Part shown: positions 9,743 to 22,024 of the stretch, piece by piece | How positions within the stretch are numbered: the stretch's first letter is position 1 | How the letters are laid out: each line of letters opens with the position of its first letter | NCBI GenBank assembly: GCA_963785755.1 | Contig: CAWAXG010000032.1 | Coordinates: 1 to 64,000, forward strand | Source: JACCXG01 sp963785755 | GTDB lineage: Bacteria; Acidobacteriota; Vicinamibacteria; Vicinamibacterales; 2-12-FULL-66-21 | Length of the DNA: 64,000 nucleotides | Direction: 5' to 3' | Program-made: the position numbers and the translations under genes | The notes under the pieces: generated by a model | What the model was told of the DNA's origin: nothing | Databases searched by the model: none | What the model saw: the letters and a program-made list of their open reading frames with translations, nothing else

Positions 9743-11476
9743 CTACTTCTTTCCCGGGTTCTCGAACATCACTTTGCGGACGCACAAGCCGCGCGCATTC
9801 TCCGGACCGTCGCTCAGAGGAATGGTGTACTGATCGCTGAGCCGCATCGCGCCAACCGCCTTAGGCGCACTCACGAGCCCTCCGACGCCGCGAAGGTTGA
9901 CGATCACTTCGGAGGGTATCGACACGCCAGAGACCGGCGCTCCCTCCACCGGCGGCGGAAACGAGGCCACGAGCTGCTCGACTTCGGGAACACGCGTGGG
10001 AGTGACGAAGATCACGAAATGTTCCCGTTTGCCGGGCGTCGTCACTTCCCAGTATTTCTCTTCACCGCGCCACGATGCCAGGAAGCCTGGTGGGCTTCGC
10101 CGCGGGCAGCGGATCGTGCCGCCCGGGCAGCGGATACAACAGTATCGCTTTGCCGTGCTCGTCTTCGTTGACGACGTAGACGTATGTCGGAACGGACGTT
10201 TCTATCTCGAGGAAGAGGTCATCGCCGGGGGCAAGGCGGTCTGAGGCGCGCAGGCGCTCGCGACGGTTTCCGTCGGCACGGTACATTGCGGCAGCGACGC
10301 GATACACGGCATCCGCCGGGAACGTTGGCGTCGTCGCCGGCGCCGCGGCAGCCGGCGCGTCGCGACTGGTTCTGACCCTGGCCGCTCACTGTTCGTGCCG
10401 AAGCCGAAGAAGACGGCGTAGAGACCCGTCGCCATCAGCCCCGCCACTGCCAGCAACGCTGCGGCAGTCGACAGCTTGAACGGCGCCGGGTTCGGTTGCG
10501 GGTGCGCCCGCGGGTCGAGCGATTCGGTCAGGGCGGCTTCCAATTCTCCGGCGGTCTGATACCTGTGGCTCGGGTCTTCCGCGATCGCGCGCTCGACGAC
10601 GCCGATGAACGGTGCCGGCAGATCGGACCGGACGTCTCGCATCCGGCGACGGGTGCCCGGCTGCAGGTGCTGGCGATCGATCTGGCTGCGCGTGTCGCCG
10701 GTGACGGGATAGGTGCCAGTGGACAGGTAAAACAGGAGTATGCCCAGGCTGTAGATATCCGACGCTCTGGTGCGAGGCTGCCCGGCGAACACTTCGGGCG
10801 CAAGATAGAGCGGCGTCCCCGCGAAATCTCCTGTCGACGGAACCGGGGCCTGCAGATCCCGACCGGCACCGAAGTCCATCAGCACGATTCGCCCGCCCTC
10901 CTCGCGCATGACGTTGTGGGCCTTGATGTCGCCATGGAGAAGCCCGGCTTCGTGAACCGCGGCAAGGGCGTGGCAGAGATCGAGCCCGACGAGCGCCGTC
11001 TCTCTGGCGCTGAACGGCCCGTGAGACTGCACGAGGTCGTCCAGCGTTCGCCCCTTGATCAACTCCATCGCGATGGCGACCGCTTCGGCTTTGCGCTGCG
11101 CGCCGAAGACGGTGACGACGTTGGCATGCCGCACGCGCGCGAGCAACCGCGCCTCGCGCACCGCGCGTTGAGGATCGAACGCCGGTGACTCCTGGGGCAG
11201 CGTGACCTTCAACGCGATCTCGCGCTGCAGATCGGTATCGAACGCACGGTAGACCACGGCGAACGATCCGCGCCCGATTGCGTCTACTGTCTGCAGTGGT
11301 CCCCACGCCGAGGGTTCGAGGTGCACGGCGGCCAGGCCGTGAAGCACCTCGAGCTCATCGACGATCGCCGTGTCGCTGGCGAAGCGCTGGCGCACTTCAT
11401 TCCAATCCACCGGAATCCCATCAGAGATCGAGCCTGCGACGGCAAGCAGCCGTTCATCGTCAGCGGGCTTTGACAC
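9743..11476 (-). CDS. Membrane Ser/Thr protein kinase with DUF4384-like tail, frameshifted tail
   Basis: The kinase domain starts near residue 60: glycine loop GRGSFAVV (68-75), Lys90 in ALKV, catalytic HGD at 181-183 in place of HRD, and DFG at 201-203. A transmembrane helix follows (AAALLAVAGLMATGLYAVFFGFG), then in two further frames an extracytoplasmic DUF4384-like domain (LAPGDDLFLEIETSVPTYVYVVNEDEHGKA...LYPLPG) ending in GKK. Frame changes lie near 10310 and 10055. GTG 11476 overlaps the sigma gene by 17 nt and has GAGGAG upstream, so the two are translationally coupled. DUF4384 domains often accompany kinases and caspase-like proteases, which fits the divergent C11/CHAT genes. HGD marks a non-RD kinase, usually not dependent on activation-loop phosphorylation. 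Confidence 0.85.
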
Positions 11477-12125
11477 GTGCCATCTCCTCGGCGAGTCGCA
11501 CCAATGCCCGGCGCACCGCCATATGAGCCGCGGCAACGCTCGGCTTTCCCAGCGCCGCGGCAAGCTCCTGATATGAAAGACCCAGTTCGATGCGGCCGAT
11601 GATGGCTTCGCGGTCCGGATCACGCAGCCGTTCCATCGCGATTTCGTAGCGTTCGAGCGCCTCCCGCCCGATGAGCTCCTCGAGGGGCGAGAACTCCGTC
11701 GAAGGGTGCTCGGTATCTAGTGCTTCCGGCGTGCCGCGACGCTGGCCGCGGCGCGCCTCGTCGCGGATTCGATTGAGCAGGGCCTGTCTGACGTAGGCCT
11801 GAAAGGCGCCTTCGTGTTTGGGCGCGAACGAGTGGATTTGCCGGACGACACTGGTCAGCGTGAGCTGGACCAAATCGTGCGTGTCGAGTGCGCCCCGGGC
11901 CGAGCGCGGCAAGCGGCCATGGGCCCAGCGCTGCAGGCGCGGCAAATAGAGTTCGCAGAGCGCGTTCAGCGCATCTTCGTCTCCGGTCTGAGCGCGCAGC
12001 ACGAGCGCAAAGGATGAGGTGGCGTCGCCAGTATTGGCCGGCACGGCCTCCGGCCGGGCGCCCGGATCAGGAGCGTCGTCCATGTAGACAGCCGGTTCGA
12101 TTTCGAGGCTAACGCGGCCAATCAT
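11460..12125 (-). CDS. ECF-type sigma factor paired with Ser/Thr kinase
   Basis: 221 residues. Region 2 is visible in ALDTHDLVQLTLTSVVRQIHSF, and region 4 in LSYQELAAALGKPSVAAAHMAVRRALVRLAEEM. ATG 12125 has GGAG at good spacing; a second ATG at 12083 is possible. It is directly coupled to the kinase gene, an arrangement known for kinase-controlled ECF groups such as ECF43, where phosphorylation rather than an anti-sigma factor switches the sigma factor on. No zinc-finger anti-sigma gene is nearby, which agrees with this. Assignment to a particular ECF group is inference. Confidence 0.88.
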   Translation of the reverse strand: MIGRVSLEIEPAVYMDDAPDPGARPEAVPANTGDATSSFALVLRAQTGDEDALNALCELYLPRLQRWAHGRLPRSARGALDTHDLVQLTLTSVVRQIHSFAPKHEGAFQAYVRQALLNRIRDEARRGQRRGTPEALDTEHPSTEFSPLEELIGREALERYEIAMERLRDPDREAIIGRIELGLSYQELAAALGKPSVAAAHMAVRRALVRLAEEMARVKAR

Positions 12126-12210
12126 ATCGCTCCAGGAGCGCGAGCGTGGAGAACGGCAGGCGGGACCGTCAAGCGCTCCTACCTCGTATTAACGACCAGG
12201 ACGTGCCGAT

Positions 12211-12247
12211 CTAACAGGCCTCCCTTCGTTTTCTGTCGGCCTGTTAG
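12211..12247. promoter_or_regulatory. Perfect 10-bp inverted repeat in divergent promoter region
   Basis: CTAACAGGCC (12211-12220) and GGCCTGTTAG (12238-12247) are exact reverse complements spaced by 17 bp, between the start of the sigma gene (minus) and the C11 protease gene (plus). It could be an operator for a dimeric regulator or an mRNA hairpin. No T-tract follows. Confidence 0.5.
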
Positions 12248-13689
12248 AAATGGCACGTACGAGCGTTATCCATTTTGGACGGCCGCTGCGGGCGCACTGG
12301 AGGTAGACTTCACGCTCACTTCAGACGGGCCACCGGAGGCGGTTCGAGACGCGCAGATTCGCGCGCAATGTCGGGAGTCTTCCGCGCGAAATCCTGGAGG
12401 TACGCCGTGGCAAAGCCAGACTCCATCCGTCGCCGAAAACAGCGGGTGCACGCGCGAGGACAAATGGACGGTCATGGTCTTCATGGGCGTCGCACACGTC
12501 GAAGGTGTTGCCGCCCCTCTCACCACACATGCGGACGCGGACGTCGCGGAGATGAAGAAGGTCTTCGAGGACGGTCCGAGCGATTCCTGAACATGTTCGT
12601 TCAGCGCCATGAAGGCGGCATTCCCACGCGGGAGAGAATCGGCAAGGACACCAGACCGGCGAAGTGCCTGAGGGTCAACGGAATGCCGCCGAATGGACAA
12701 CGCGCTGAAAAAGTTCATGATCGACTCGTTAAGAAGGGAGTAAATCACCAGCCGGGCGACGTGTCGGTGCTGATTCTCTGGGGCCACGCCTATCACTTCG
12801 CGCTCGGACACACCAAGACTCGAGCCGGGATTGAGGCGCTGGACTTCGGCGAACTCCGGACGGTCCTGACCGAGTTCCAGAGAGAGATCGTGCAAGAACT
12901 CCGGCCACAATGGTCTCGGCCCGAGTCCACAGCAGACGTCAAAGACTTCGACCCGCCGCGCCTGGACATCCTCGCATTCGACGCGTGCGATCTGTCCAGC
13001 ATCGAAGTGGCAAATCACTGGCAACCCTTCGTCGACTACATGATCGCCTCGCAGATCGGGATACCGTTACCGGGATGGCCGTACGAAACGATTCTCGGCC
13101 GGCTGAAGGAACCTCCGCTGGGAAGGACGATGACTCCGGCAGAGTTCGGCGCGTTCGCGGTGAGGAAGTTCTGTGAGGAGTACTCCGAGAAGGATCGAGG
13201 ACAAGATCCAATTCCGGTCTCTTTGACCCTGCTCGATCTGGCAAAGGCCCGCGAGGCGTTCGAGGCCGTCGAGCGCCTGGCGGCGCTACTGGCTATGGCC
13301 GGCGGGATCGAGCTCTGGAGACTGCTGAACATCCGGGATCTGTTCGCACGATCGCAGACGATCCTGGAAAGCCATTCATCGATGTCGCTGATTTCTGCCT
13401 GAACATCGCGAAATAGAGCGGGTTCCCGCTGTCCGCAACGCCGCTGCGACCTCGGCGACATTCTCATCGTCCAATCGTCGAACGGAACGGTGACCGGTCG
13501 CGTGGATCGTTCATCGTCGATCATCGCGCAATGTCCACAGCACGGCCCGACTCCACGGTGTGAGTCTCTACGCACCACAGGTTGCCTCAGATGACTGGCG
13601 CGGGCCACGATTCTTTTATAACAAGTTCGCGTCGTCAGCGAGAGTCGTCCTGGAGCCGGCTGGTGCACGTGCTCGCGGAAGGTCGTTAA
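12243..13689 (+). CDS. Clostripain-like C11 family cysteine protease, frameshifted
   Basis: Clan CD protease recognised from ordered family motifs in changing frames. KWTVMVFMG near 12462 is the first strand of clostripain-like proteins. VLILWGHAYHF has the catalytic-type His at codon 12785. LDILAFDACDLSSIEVA has the Cys at codon 12986. DYMIASQIGIPLPGWPYETIL is the typical following helix, PFIDVADF lies near 13372, HGVSLYAP near 13554, and the end is SSWSRLVHVLAEGR with TAA at 13687-13689. At least five shifts are needed (near 12585, 13365, 13420-13460, 13540 and 13630). The true start is not clear; the frame is open upstream of 12243. Every hallmark survives, so indel errors are likelier than ancient decay. 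An AGGAGG site right after the stop serves the next ORF. Confidence 0.72.
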
Positions 13690-13708
13690 TCAGAGGCAGG
13701 AGGAAGAG

Positions 13709-14034
13709 ATGGCAGATGATAAAGACATTGATCGGGGGGGCTGGGCGAGCGTGCAAAGGACATTGATCGCGGCTTCGGAGGAGCTGGCCAGACGCGGTGG
13801 GTATCGCAACCGATCTATTTCAGCGCGTCGAGCCAGCTCGGTGGGCTACTCAGTCGTGGCGATGGTTGCACCGATCGGGCCCTGTCTGGTTCGACCCCGG
13901 CCACGAGTGCCACTCAGCGCGCATTGCTCGGCCTCAAGCCCGTTCTGGCACCAAGCCGCGCTGCGGCGCGGCCAAAGGACGACTCGACCAACGGGGCTGG
14001 GAGCGCGGAGGCGAAATGATTTCCGGCGGCGACT
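13709..14034 (+). CDS. Small protein of unknown function, possibly frameshifted
   Basis: ATG 13709 follows a strong ribosome site (AGGAGGAAGAG) 19 nt after the C11 stop, so translation from here is likely. The first 30 residues (MADDKDIDRGGWASVQRTL...) look coding. A shift near 13806 leads into a frame reading QPIYFSASSQLGGLLSRG and ending in AEAK at 14032-14034. I recognise no family. Its position between C11 and CHAT genes suggests a linked accessory protein of about 108 residues, but the reading is uncertain. Confidence 0.4.
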
Positions 14035-14103
14035 AGGGTCCATGATTGCCGGCGCGCGGCAGCACGCCCCGGTCAAACTCACGACAGTCGCGCGATTTCA
14101 CGC

Positions 14104-17100
14104 ATGTCAACTGCATTTCGCGCGGCACTAGCGGCACTGACTGCATCGTCCTCGCGGGGATCGTGTGCCTTGCCGGTATCGATGGCGATGTGCGGACGGC
14201 GCGAGCATCGTGTTGACTTGTTGGAAAGCGGCCGCTACGACGAAGCTGAGTCGCTCGCCCATTCGAACTTGTCGACGGCCCGCAACGCGTTCGGCGAAAA
14301 CTCGCTCAAGGTTGCCGATGCCTCGGACGTCCTGGTACGGGCCCTGCGTCTGAACGGGAAGGGAGCGCTCAGCGAGACGCTGTCGCTTGCAGAACGGTCA
14401 CTCAAGGCAAGACGCCTGCTCCTGGGGGAGAACCACAGACAGACCATTCCAGCCTGTTGACACTCGGTGAGTGCTCGTCGATACCGGGAATTTTGACCGT
14501 GCAACCACGGCCCTACGCGACGCCTTGAGGGTGTGCGAGCGACTCGCCCGCGCGGATAGTGATCAGGAAATCGCGAATATCCTGGATGCCCTAGGGACGG
14601 CATTCACCAGGGCCCGTTCATACGACGCGGCGCTGCGTGCACTCGAACGCAGCAAAGAGATCAGAGCGACTCGCCTTCTCGGCAGATCAATCGAAGTCTG
14701 ACCAGGACTTTGGAAGTCCAGGCCGCCGCATTGCAAGGAAAAGGCGATTACCCTGGCGCCAGAGAGCGACTGGATCGCTCGCAGAAGCTGCGCAACTCAC
14801 TGGAGGGCCACATCCAACCCAGGTTACGACCCTGAATCTGTGCGCGATGCAGCATTCGTTCGAAGGCGGCTTGATTCAGTCGCGCGACGTCTCGCTCGAG
14901 GCTCTCAGGATCGCCAGGCAGACCCTCCGGCCGGACCATCCAGAAATCGCGCGTACTCTACGCGTGCTTGCGGCAACAATCGACGACCTTGGCGACATCG
15001 CGGCTCGCAGCGCTACCGGGAGGAGGCGCTGACGATTCGCGAAAGGGCCTGGGGGCCGCCCATTACGAACTGGTCGCGTATCTAAATGACCTTGGGAACA
15101 TGAACCTCATGCGCGGCTCATATGCGGATGCGAGAGACCACCTCGAGACCGCGCTGCACATAGCTCGAAGCGAAGTTGCCCGGAGCATGAATGGATCGAC
15201 CGCTGCTCATTGCACAACCTGGCCCTGGTCGATGCCAGCCTGGGTGATCTGGCGAGCGCGCGGCGGAAACACGCCGAGCGATCGAGATGTGGGAGCGGGC
15301 GCTCCGGCGAGAGTCATCCGTTCCTGGCCGTGGCGCTGACGGAACTGGCGACGGTGCTGCGGGAGCAGGGGCTCCAGCGGATGCCCTGCCGCTGTTCGAA
15401 CGCGCGCTGGCAATTCGCGAGAGCGCACTGGGAGCCGACCATCGCGAGCCGGCGCGGACGATGGCCGACATCGGGGCAACGCTGTCGCGGACGGGGCAGA
15501 ACGAGCGGGCCCAGGAGTTCGCGTCTCGAGCCCTCGGCGATCTGGGATCACACGGAAACCGTCGATGCGCCCGATCGGCGACGGTGCTGAACTGTACGCT
15601 CGAGCTGCAGCTGGCTCGAGTGGCGCCTTCGAGGATGCGCGCCGATACTTCGAACGGGCCCTCGCCATAAGGCAAAAGGCGTTCGGACCTTCCCACCCGG
15701 ACGTCGCAGACGTGCGAGCCAGCCTGGCGATGGCGCAGGCGCGATTGGTGAGGCACCCAGGCCTCGCCATCGCGATGCAGGCGGAGACCGTCGGGCGCGA
15801 ACATCTGCGGCTGATCTCACGTTATTTGCCCGAGCGACAGGCGCTGAATTACGCGACGAGCCGCCCGCGAGCGCTCGACTTGATGCTCTCACTCACTCGA
15901 AGCGCGGAATCGTCCTCGATCGTCTCGACGCCGTGATTCGCAGTCGGGCCCTCGTGCTCGACGAGATGGCGGCGCGACGCCAATTGCCGCAGCGGCCACG
16001 GATGCCCTTGCGCCGCAACGTGCACAGCTCAGGTCGGCTGAGCAGCGTCTCGCCAATCTGCTGGTTCGCGGTCCGGCCGACCTGCCGGTCGACCGCTACA
16101 TGGGGATCGTCGATGAAGCCCGCCGAACGAAGGAAGATGCGGAGCGGGTGCTCGCGGCAAAGAGTGCGGCGTTCCGGGAACAGCTCAATCAGGCTCAAGC
16201 CGGCTTGCCTGACGTTCGCGCCGCGATGCCGCGCGGGGCGGCGATGGTGTCGTTCGTACGGTTCGATCGGCTCGCGTTTGCGTCGAGCGCTCTCACGACC
16301 CAATCGTCTGCGTCGGAACAACGTACTCCCTCTTATCTTGCGTTCGTTGTTCGGGACCACCTCCCACCGATAGCCATCCCGCTCGGTTCGGCTCAGGACA
16401 TCGAGGGCCTGATCGACAGATGGCGGTCGGCGATCGCGGCCGGGGCGACTCGCCCTCGGGCCGCGGACTCGCCCGGTGATTCGTCGCTGCAAGTCGCCGG
16501 ACAGCGTTTGCGAGCCATGATATGGGACCCTGTTGCGCCACACCTCATCGGGACACGCATGATCCTCGTGGTGCCCGACGGCGCACTGAGCCTTGTGCCG
16601 TTCGTGGCATTGCCGGGCCGCACATCGGAATTCCTGCTCGACGAAACGCCGGTGATGCACTACCTGTCCGCCGAGCGAGATTTGGTCGGCGACGCACCCG
16701 TTCGGACCAACGCTCGAAAACTCCTGGCGCTCGGCGGGGCGGACTTCGATGCTGCACGAGCTTCGTCTGCGCCTGCGCATACACCAAGCGACGAGGGTGA
16801 GACCGCAACCTCGCGCGCAACCTCATTCAAGTGTGCCGGTTTCGCTGGACTCCGATTCCCCGCACTCGCTGACACCCTTCACGAAGTCAAGGACATTTCG
16901 AGACCTCTGGGCGTCTCGATCCGGGACTCGGGGGGAACGATGCGCGGGTTCTGTCTGGCAGCGAGGCTGACGAACGGTCGTTCAAACAGCAAGCGCCTCT
17001 GTACCAGGTCCTTCACCTCGCTACGCACGGGTTCTTCTTTGGGGATTCCTGCGACGTGAAGATTGCCGGACTGCGATCGGTCGGGGGCCTCTCATCGGCG

Positions 17101-17571
17101 AACAACACGACCTTGCTGGGTACCGCAGCAACGGAGAACCCACTCGTACGGTCAGGGTTGGCGCTCGCCGGCGCAAACCTCCGCTCATCAGCGGGCAGCG
17201 ATGAAGACGACGGCATCCTCACCGCCGAAGAAGTCGCGTCCTTGAACCTGCAAGGCACCGAATGGGCCGTGCTGTCGGCGTGCGACACGGGACTCGGTGA
17301 AATCAAAGCTGGTGAAGGCGTGTTCGGCCTGCGCCGCGCGTTTCAGATCGCGGGTGCGCGCACGGTGATCATGAGCCTCTGGTCGGTCGACGATCAGGCC
17401 ACCCGCCTGTGGATGCGCGCGCTGTATGACGGCAGGCTGAACAAGAACCTCAACACCGCGGACGCCGTCCGCGAGGCCAGCCTCACGGTGCTCCGTGCCC
17501 GGCGCGCACGCGGCCAGAGTACGCATCCCTTCTACTGGGCCGCGTTCGTCGCCGCTGGCGACTGGCGCTAG
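14104..17571 (+). CDS. TPR-CHAT domain protein, heavily frameshifted
   Basis: The N-terminal two thirds (about 14200-15900) hold TPR_12-type repeats in alternating frames (GRYDEAESLAHSNL; GNFDRATTALRDALRVCERL; ADALPLFERALAIRESALGADH; EDARRYFERALAIRQKAFGPSHPDV). A helical linker follows (YMGIVDEARRTKEDAERVLAA), then the CHAT caspase-like protease domain from about 16220: MILVVPDGALSLVPF, catalytic His in HLATHGFFF (codon 17026), catalytic Cys in VLSACDTGLG (codon 17281), and GVFGLRRAFQIAGARTVIMSLWSVDD, ending STHPFYWAAFVAAGDWR. Both catalytic residues lie in one frame. Shifts before 15600 come about every 150-250 bp. The start near 14104 is a guess. CHAT proteases are activated through their TPR part; the target is unknown. 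Confidence 0.72.
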
Positions 17572-17784
17572 CGCGTGGTTCCAGTCCGCTAAAGAACGAC
17601 AAACCTCCTCGACGCGACCCGCATCGCCGCTCATCGTCTCCTGCCGCCACGAGGCGGACGGTAATTACGCTTCGGGGACCGGCTGACGATTTTGCGATCG
17701 GCGGCGGCGACGGGGTGCGGCAATTTCGTTAGAAACAGACCGAATTGTGGCCGGCGAGAGTGGCCCGGGGTTTGCCGTCCGGCA

Positions 17785-18432
17785 ATGCGCATGACGATCT
17801 TTTCACTTCTCGTCCTCGTCGGCTACGCGTTCTATGTGTTGAACTACGATGAGCGTCAACTCGCGATACGCCCGGCGGTGTTGATGCTCGGTCGGGCTAA
17901 GCCAGCTCTGGGGCGCACAGTGGCGGGCGTGAAGTGGCTCGTGATCGGCCTGGTTTCGGGCAACCCGTGGGCAGTCACCATAGTGGTCACAACCGTCGTG
18001 ATCGTTTTGAGCGCACAGATCCGAGGCAGCAACTGGCAAACGCTGACCGACATCACGCCGGAGATCGAGCGGCTGATTGCCATCGAAGAGAAGGCAACGC
18101 AGGTCTACGACGCCGCCGTCGGCCAGCTCAAGCTGGGAGCCGTCTCCCCCGAGGCGCTGGCCGCCATCATCAAAACGAGCCTCATCCCCGAACTCCAGGA
18201 AGCGACGCTGCGGCTGCAGGCGCTCGACGGCCTCGTCGTGGACCGACGGCCGCTGCTCAGTCAGGCAAGGGAATACCTGCAATTGCGCCACGAGAGCTGG
18301 CGCCTGCGAGCGGAGGCGCTCGATCAGCACAGCATGTCCGGACTGAAAACCGCCGAGACGCTCGAGCGTATCTCGCTGGAGGCCTTTGCCCGTCTCAGGT
18401 CTCCTGACGCGCGACCTGCGGGCGCGCGGTAG
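17785..18432 (+). CDS. Membrane-anchored protein of unknown function
   Basis: 215 residues from ATG 17785; an in-frame ATG at 17692 gives a longer form without better support. There are two hydrophobic segments: MTIFSLLVLVGYAFYVL near residues 3-19, and WLVIGLVSGNPWAVTIVVTTVVIVLSA near 50-78. A charged, helical C-terminal domain follows (ITPEIERLIAIEEKATQVYDAAVGQL...REYLQLRHESWRLRAEALDQ), likely a coiled coil facing the cytoplasm or periplasm. I recognise no catalytic motif. It follows the TPR-CHAT gene in the same orientation after 213 bp and could belong to that locus. Confidence 0.65.
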   Translation: MRMTIFSLLVLVGYAFYVLNYDERQLAIRPAVLMLGRAKPALGRTVAGVKWLVIGLVSGNPWAVTIVVTTVVIVLSAQIRGSNWQTLTDITPEIERLIAIEEKATQVYDAAVGQLKLGAVSPEALAAIIKTSLIPELQEATLRLQALDGLVVDRRPLLSQAREYLQLRHESWRLRAEALDQHSMSGLKTAETLERISLEAFARLRSPDARPAGAR

Positions 18433-18526
18433 TCACCATCAACGCCGCGTCGCAGACGGCGACACAGACCAACCCCCAACCCCCAAAGGTCCGCCGGCCA
18501 AAATACGAGCCCAGGACGAGAAAATC

Positions 18527-18612
18527 GACGAACCGCACGCCCGACGCGCACGCGGCCGGAGCACACATCCCTTCTCCTGGGCCGCGTTCGTCGCCGCTGC
18601 GACTGGCGCTTG
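18527..18612 (+). pseudogene. Remnant of a CHAT-gene 3' end
   Basis: This segment repeats, with a few changes, the last ~75 nt of the TPR-CHAT gene (about 17497-17571): it encodes RRARGRSTHPFSWAAFVAA against RRARGQSTHPFYWAAFVAA. No upstream CHAT sequence accompanies it. It is either the scar of a lost second CHAT gene or a small duplication. The rest of 18433-18647 shows nothing else. Confidence 0.7.
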
Positions 18613-18647
18613 GAATAGCAGGCCCGAAACAAGGCCTGGTTTTGCGG

Positions 18648-18653
18648 TATAAC
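18648..18653 (+). promoter_or_regulatory. Probable -10 element of M16 peptidase 1
   Basis: TATAAC within GCGGTATAACATCC, 68 nt before the start codon at 18722. It matches the TATAAC elements upstream of 3958 and 59803. No strong -35 is visible. Confidence 0.4.
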
Positions 18654-18721
18654 ATCCCCCGTTGATTCCAGGTCGACCAGAACACTCGACAGCCATCGAT
18701 CGGTCTTCACGGGAGCACCGC

Positions 18722-21508
<2,787 letters not shown>

Positions 21509-21526
21509 CGTGGACCGTGCCGATCG

Positions 21527-21817
21527 TCAATGCCCGCCAAACACCTGAAAGCCTCGCTTGCGGAGCGACGCCGCGAGCTCGGCTTCCATCCGCACGGCCT
21601 TCGCGTACGGCATCGGATTGAGGTGCTCGTAGAGGACTGGAACCAGCCGGACCCCGAACCGGCGGACGACCGAGGCGGACTTGATCCCGGCCTTGTGATT
21701 CGCGAACCGCTTCTCGGGCGTCAGTCCGGTCATGCCGACATAGTAGCCGGCCTTCCCGTCACCTTTCGGGTTGCGCAGGTAGACGACGTAGACGGAATGG
21801 TGGCAGGAGGGGTTCAC
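21527..21817 (-). CDS. GIY-YIG domain protein
   Basis: About 96 residues from GTG 21817. The core VYVVYLRNPKGDGKAGYYVGMTGLTPEKRFANHKAG matches the GIY-YIG nuclease fold: VYVV for GIY, YYVG for YIG, then Arg in KRF and the H..G helix. A long frame continues to 21937, but that part lies in the ACGT repeat array and is unlikely to be translated as protein. No ribosome site is evident before GTG 21817. Small stand-alone GIY-YIG proteins of this kind have mostly unknown roles in DNA repair or mobility. Confidence 0.75.
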   Translation of the reverse strand: MNPSCHHSVYVVYLRNPKGDGKAGYYVGMTGLTPEKRFANHKAGIKSASVVRRFGVRLVPVLYEHLNPMPYAKAVRMEAELAASLRKRGFQVFGGH

Positions 21818-22024
21818 GTGCAACGTGCCACGGGCTGCGTGCTCACGTGCTTTTCGTGCTACGAACGACGTGCTACGTGCCACGTTTACGTGCCTCCCAG
21901 GGGAACTACTGGCCACATTCGCCACGATGCCGAACACGTGGGCGCACGAGATAGCACGTCAGCACGTAGCATTTCAGCACGTAAAGCACGTGCGCACACA
22001 GCACCGTGGCACGTCGCACGTGGC
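21812..22024. repeat. ACGT-type short repeat array, locus 1
   Basis: Dense run of CACGTGC, ACGTGCTACGTGC and CACGTAGCACGT units. The left half reads mainly GTGCTACGTGCCACG and the right half mainly AGCACGTAGCACGT, so the array is also an imperfect inverted repeat. It lies between the GIY-YIG gene and the stop of the PCMT gene. Related arrays are at 26585-26680, 41690-41945 and 51257-51310. Confidence 0.8.

Noticed and set aside
12582..12596. TGA in the C11 gene as a second selenocysteine site
   Set aside because: The frame does not continue after the TGA; the protein resumes in another frame and no catalytic residue sits there, so it is a frameshift.
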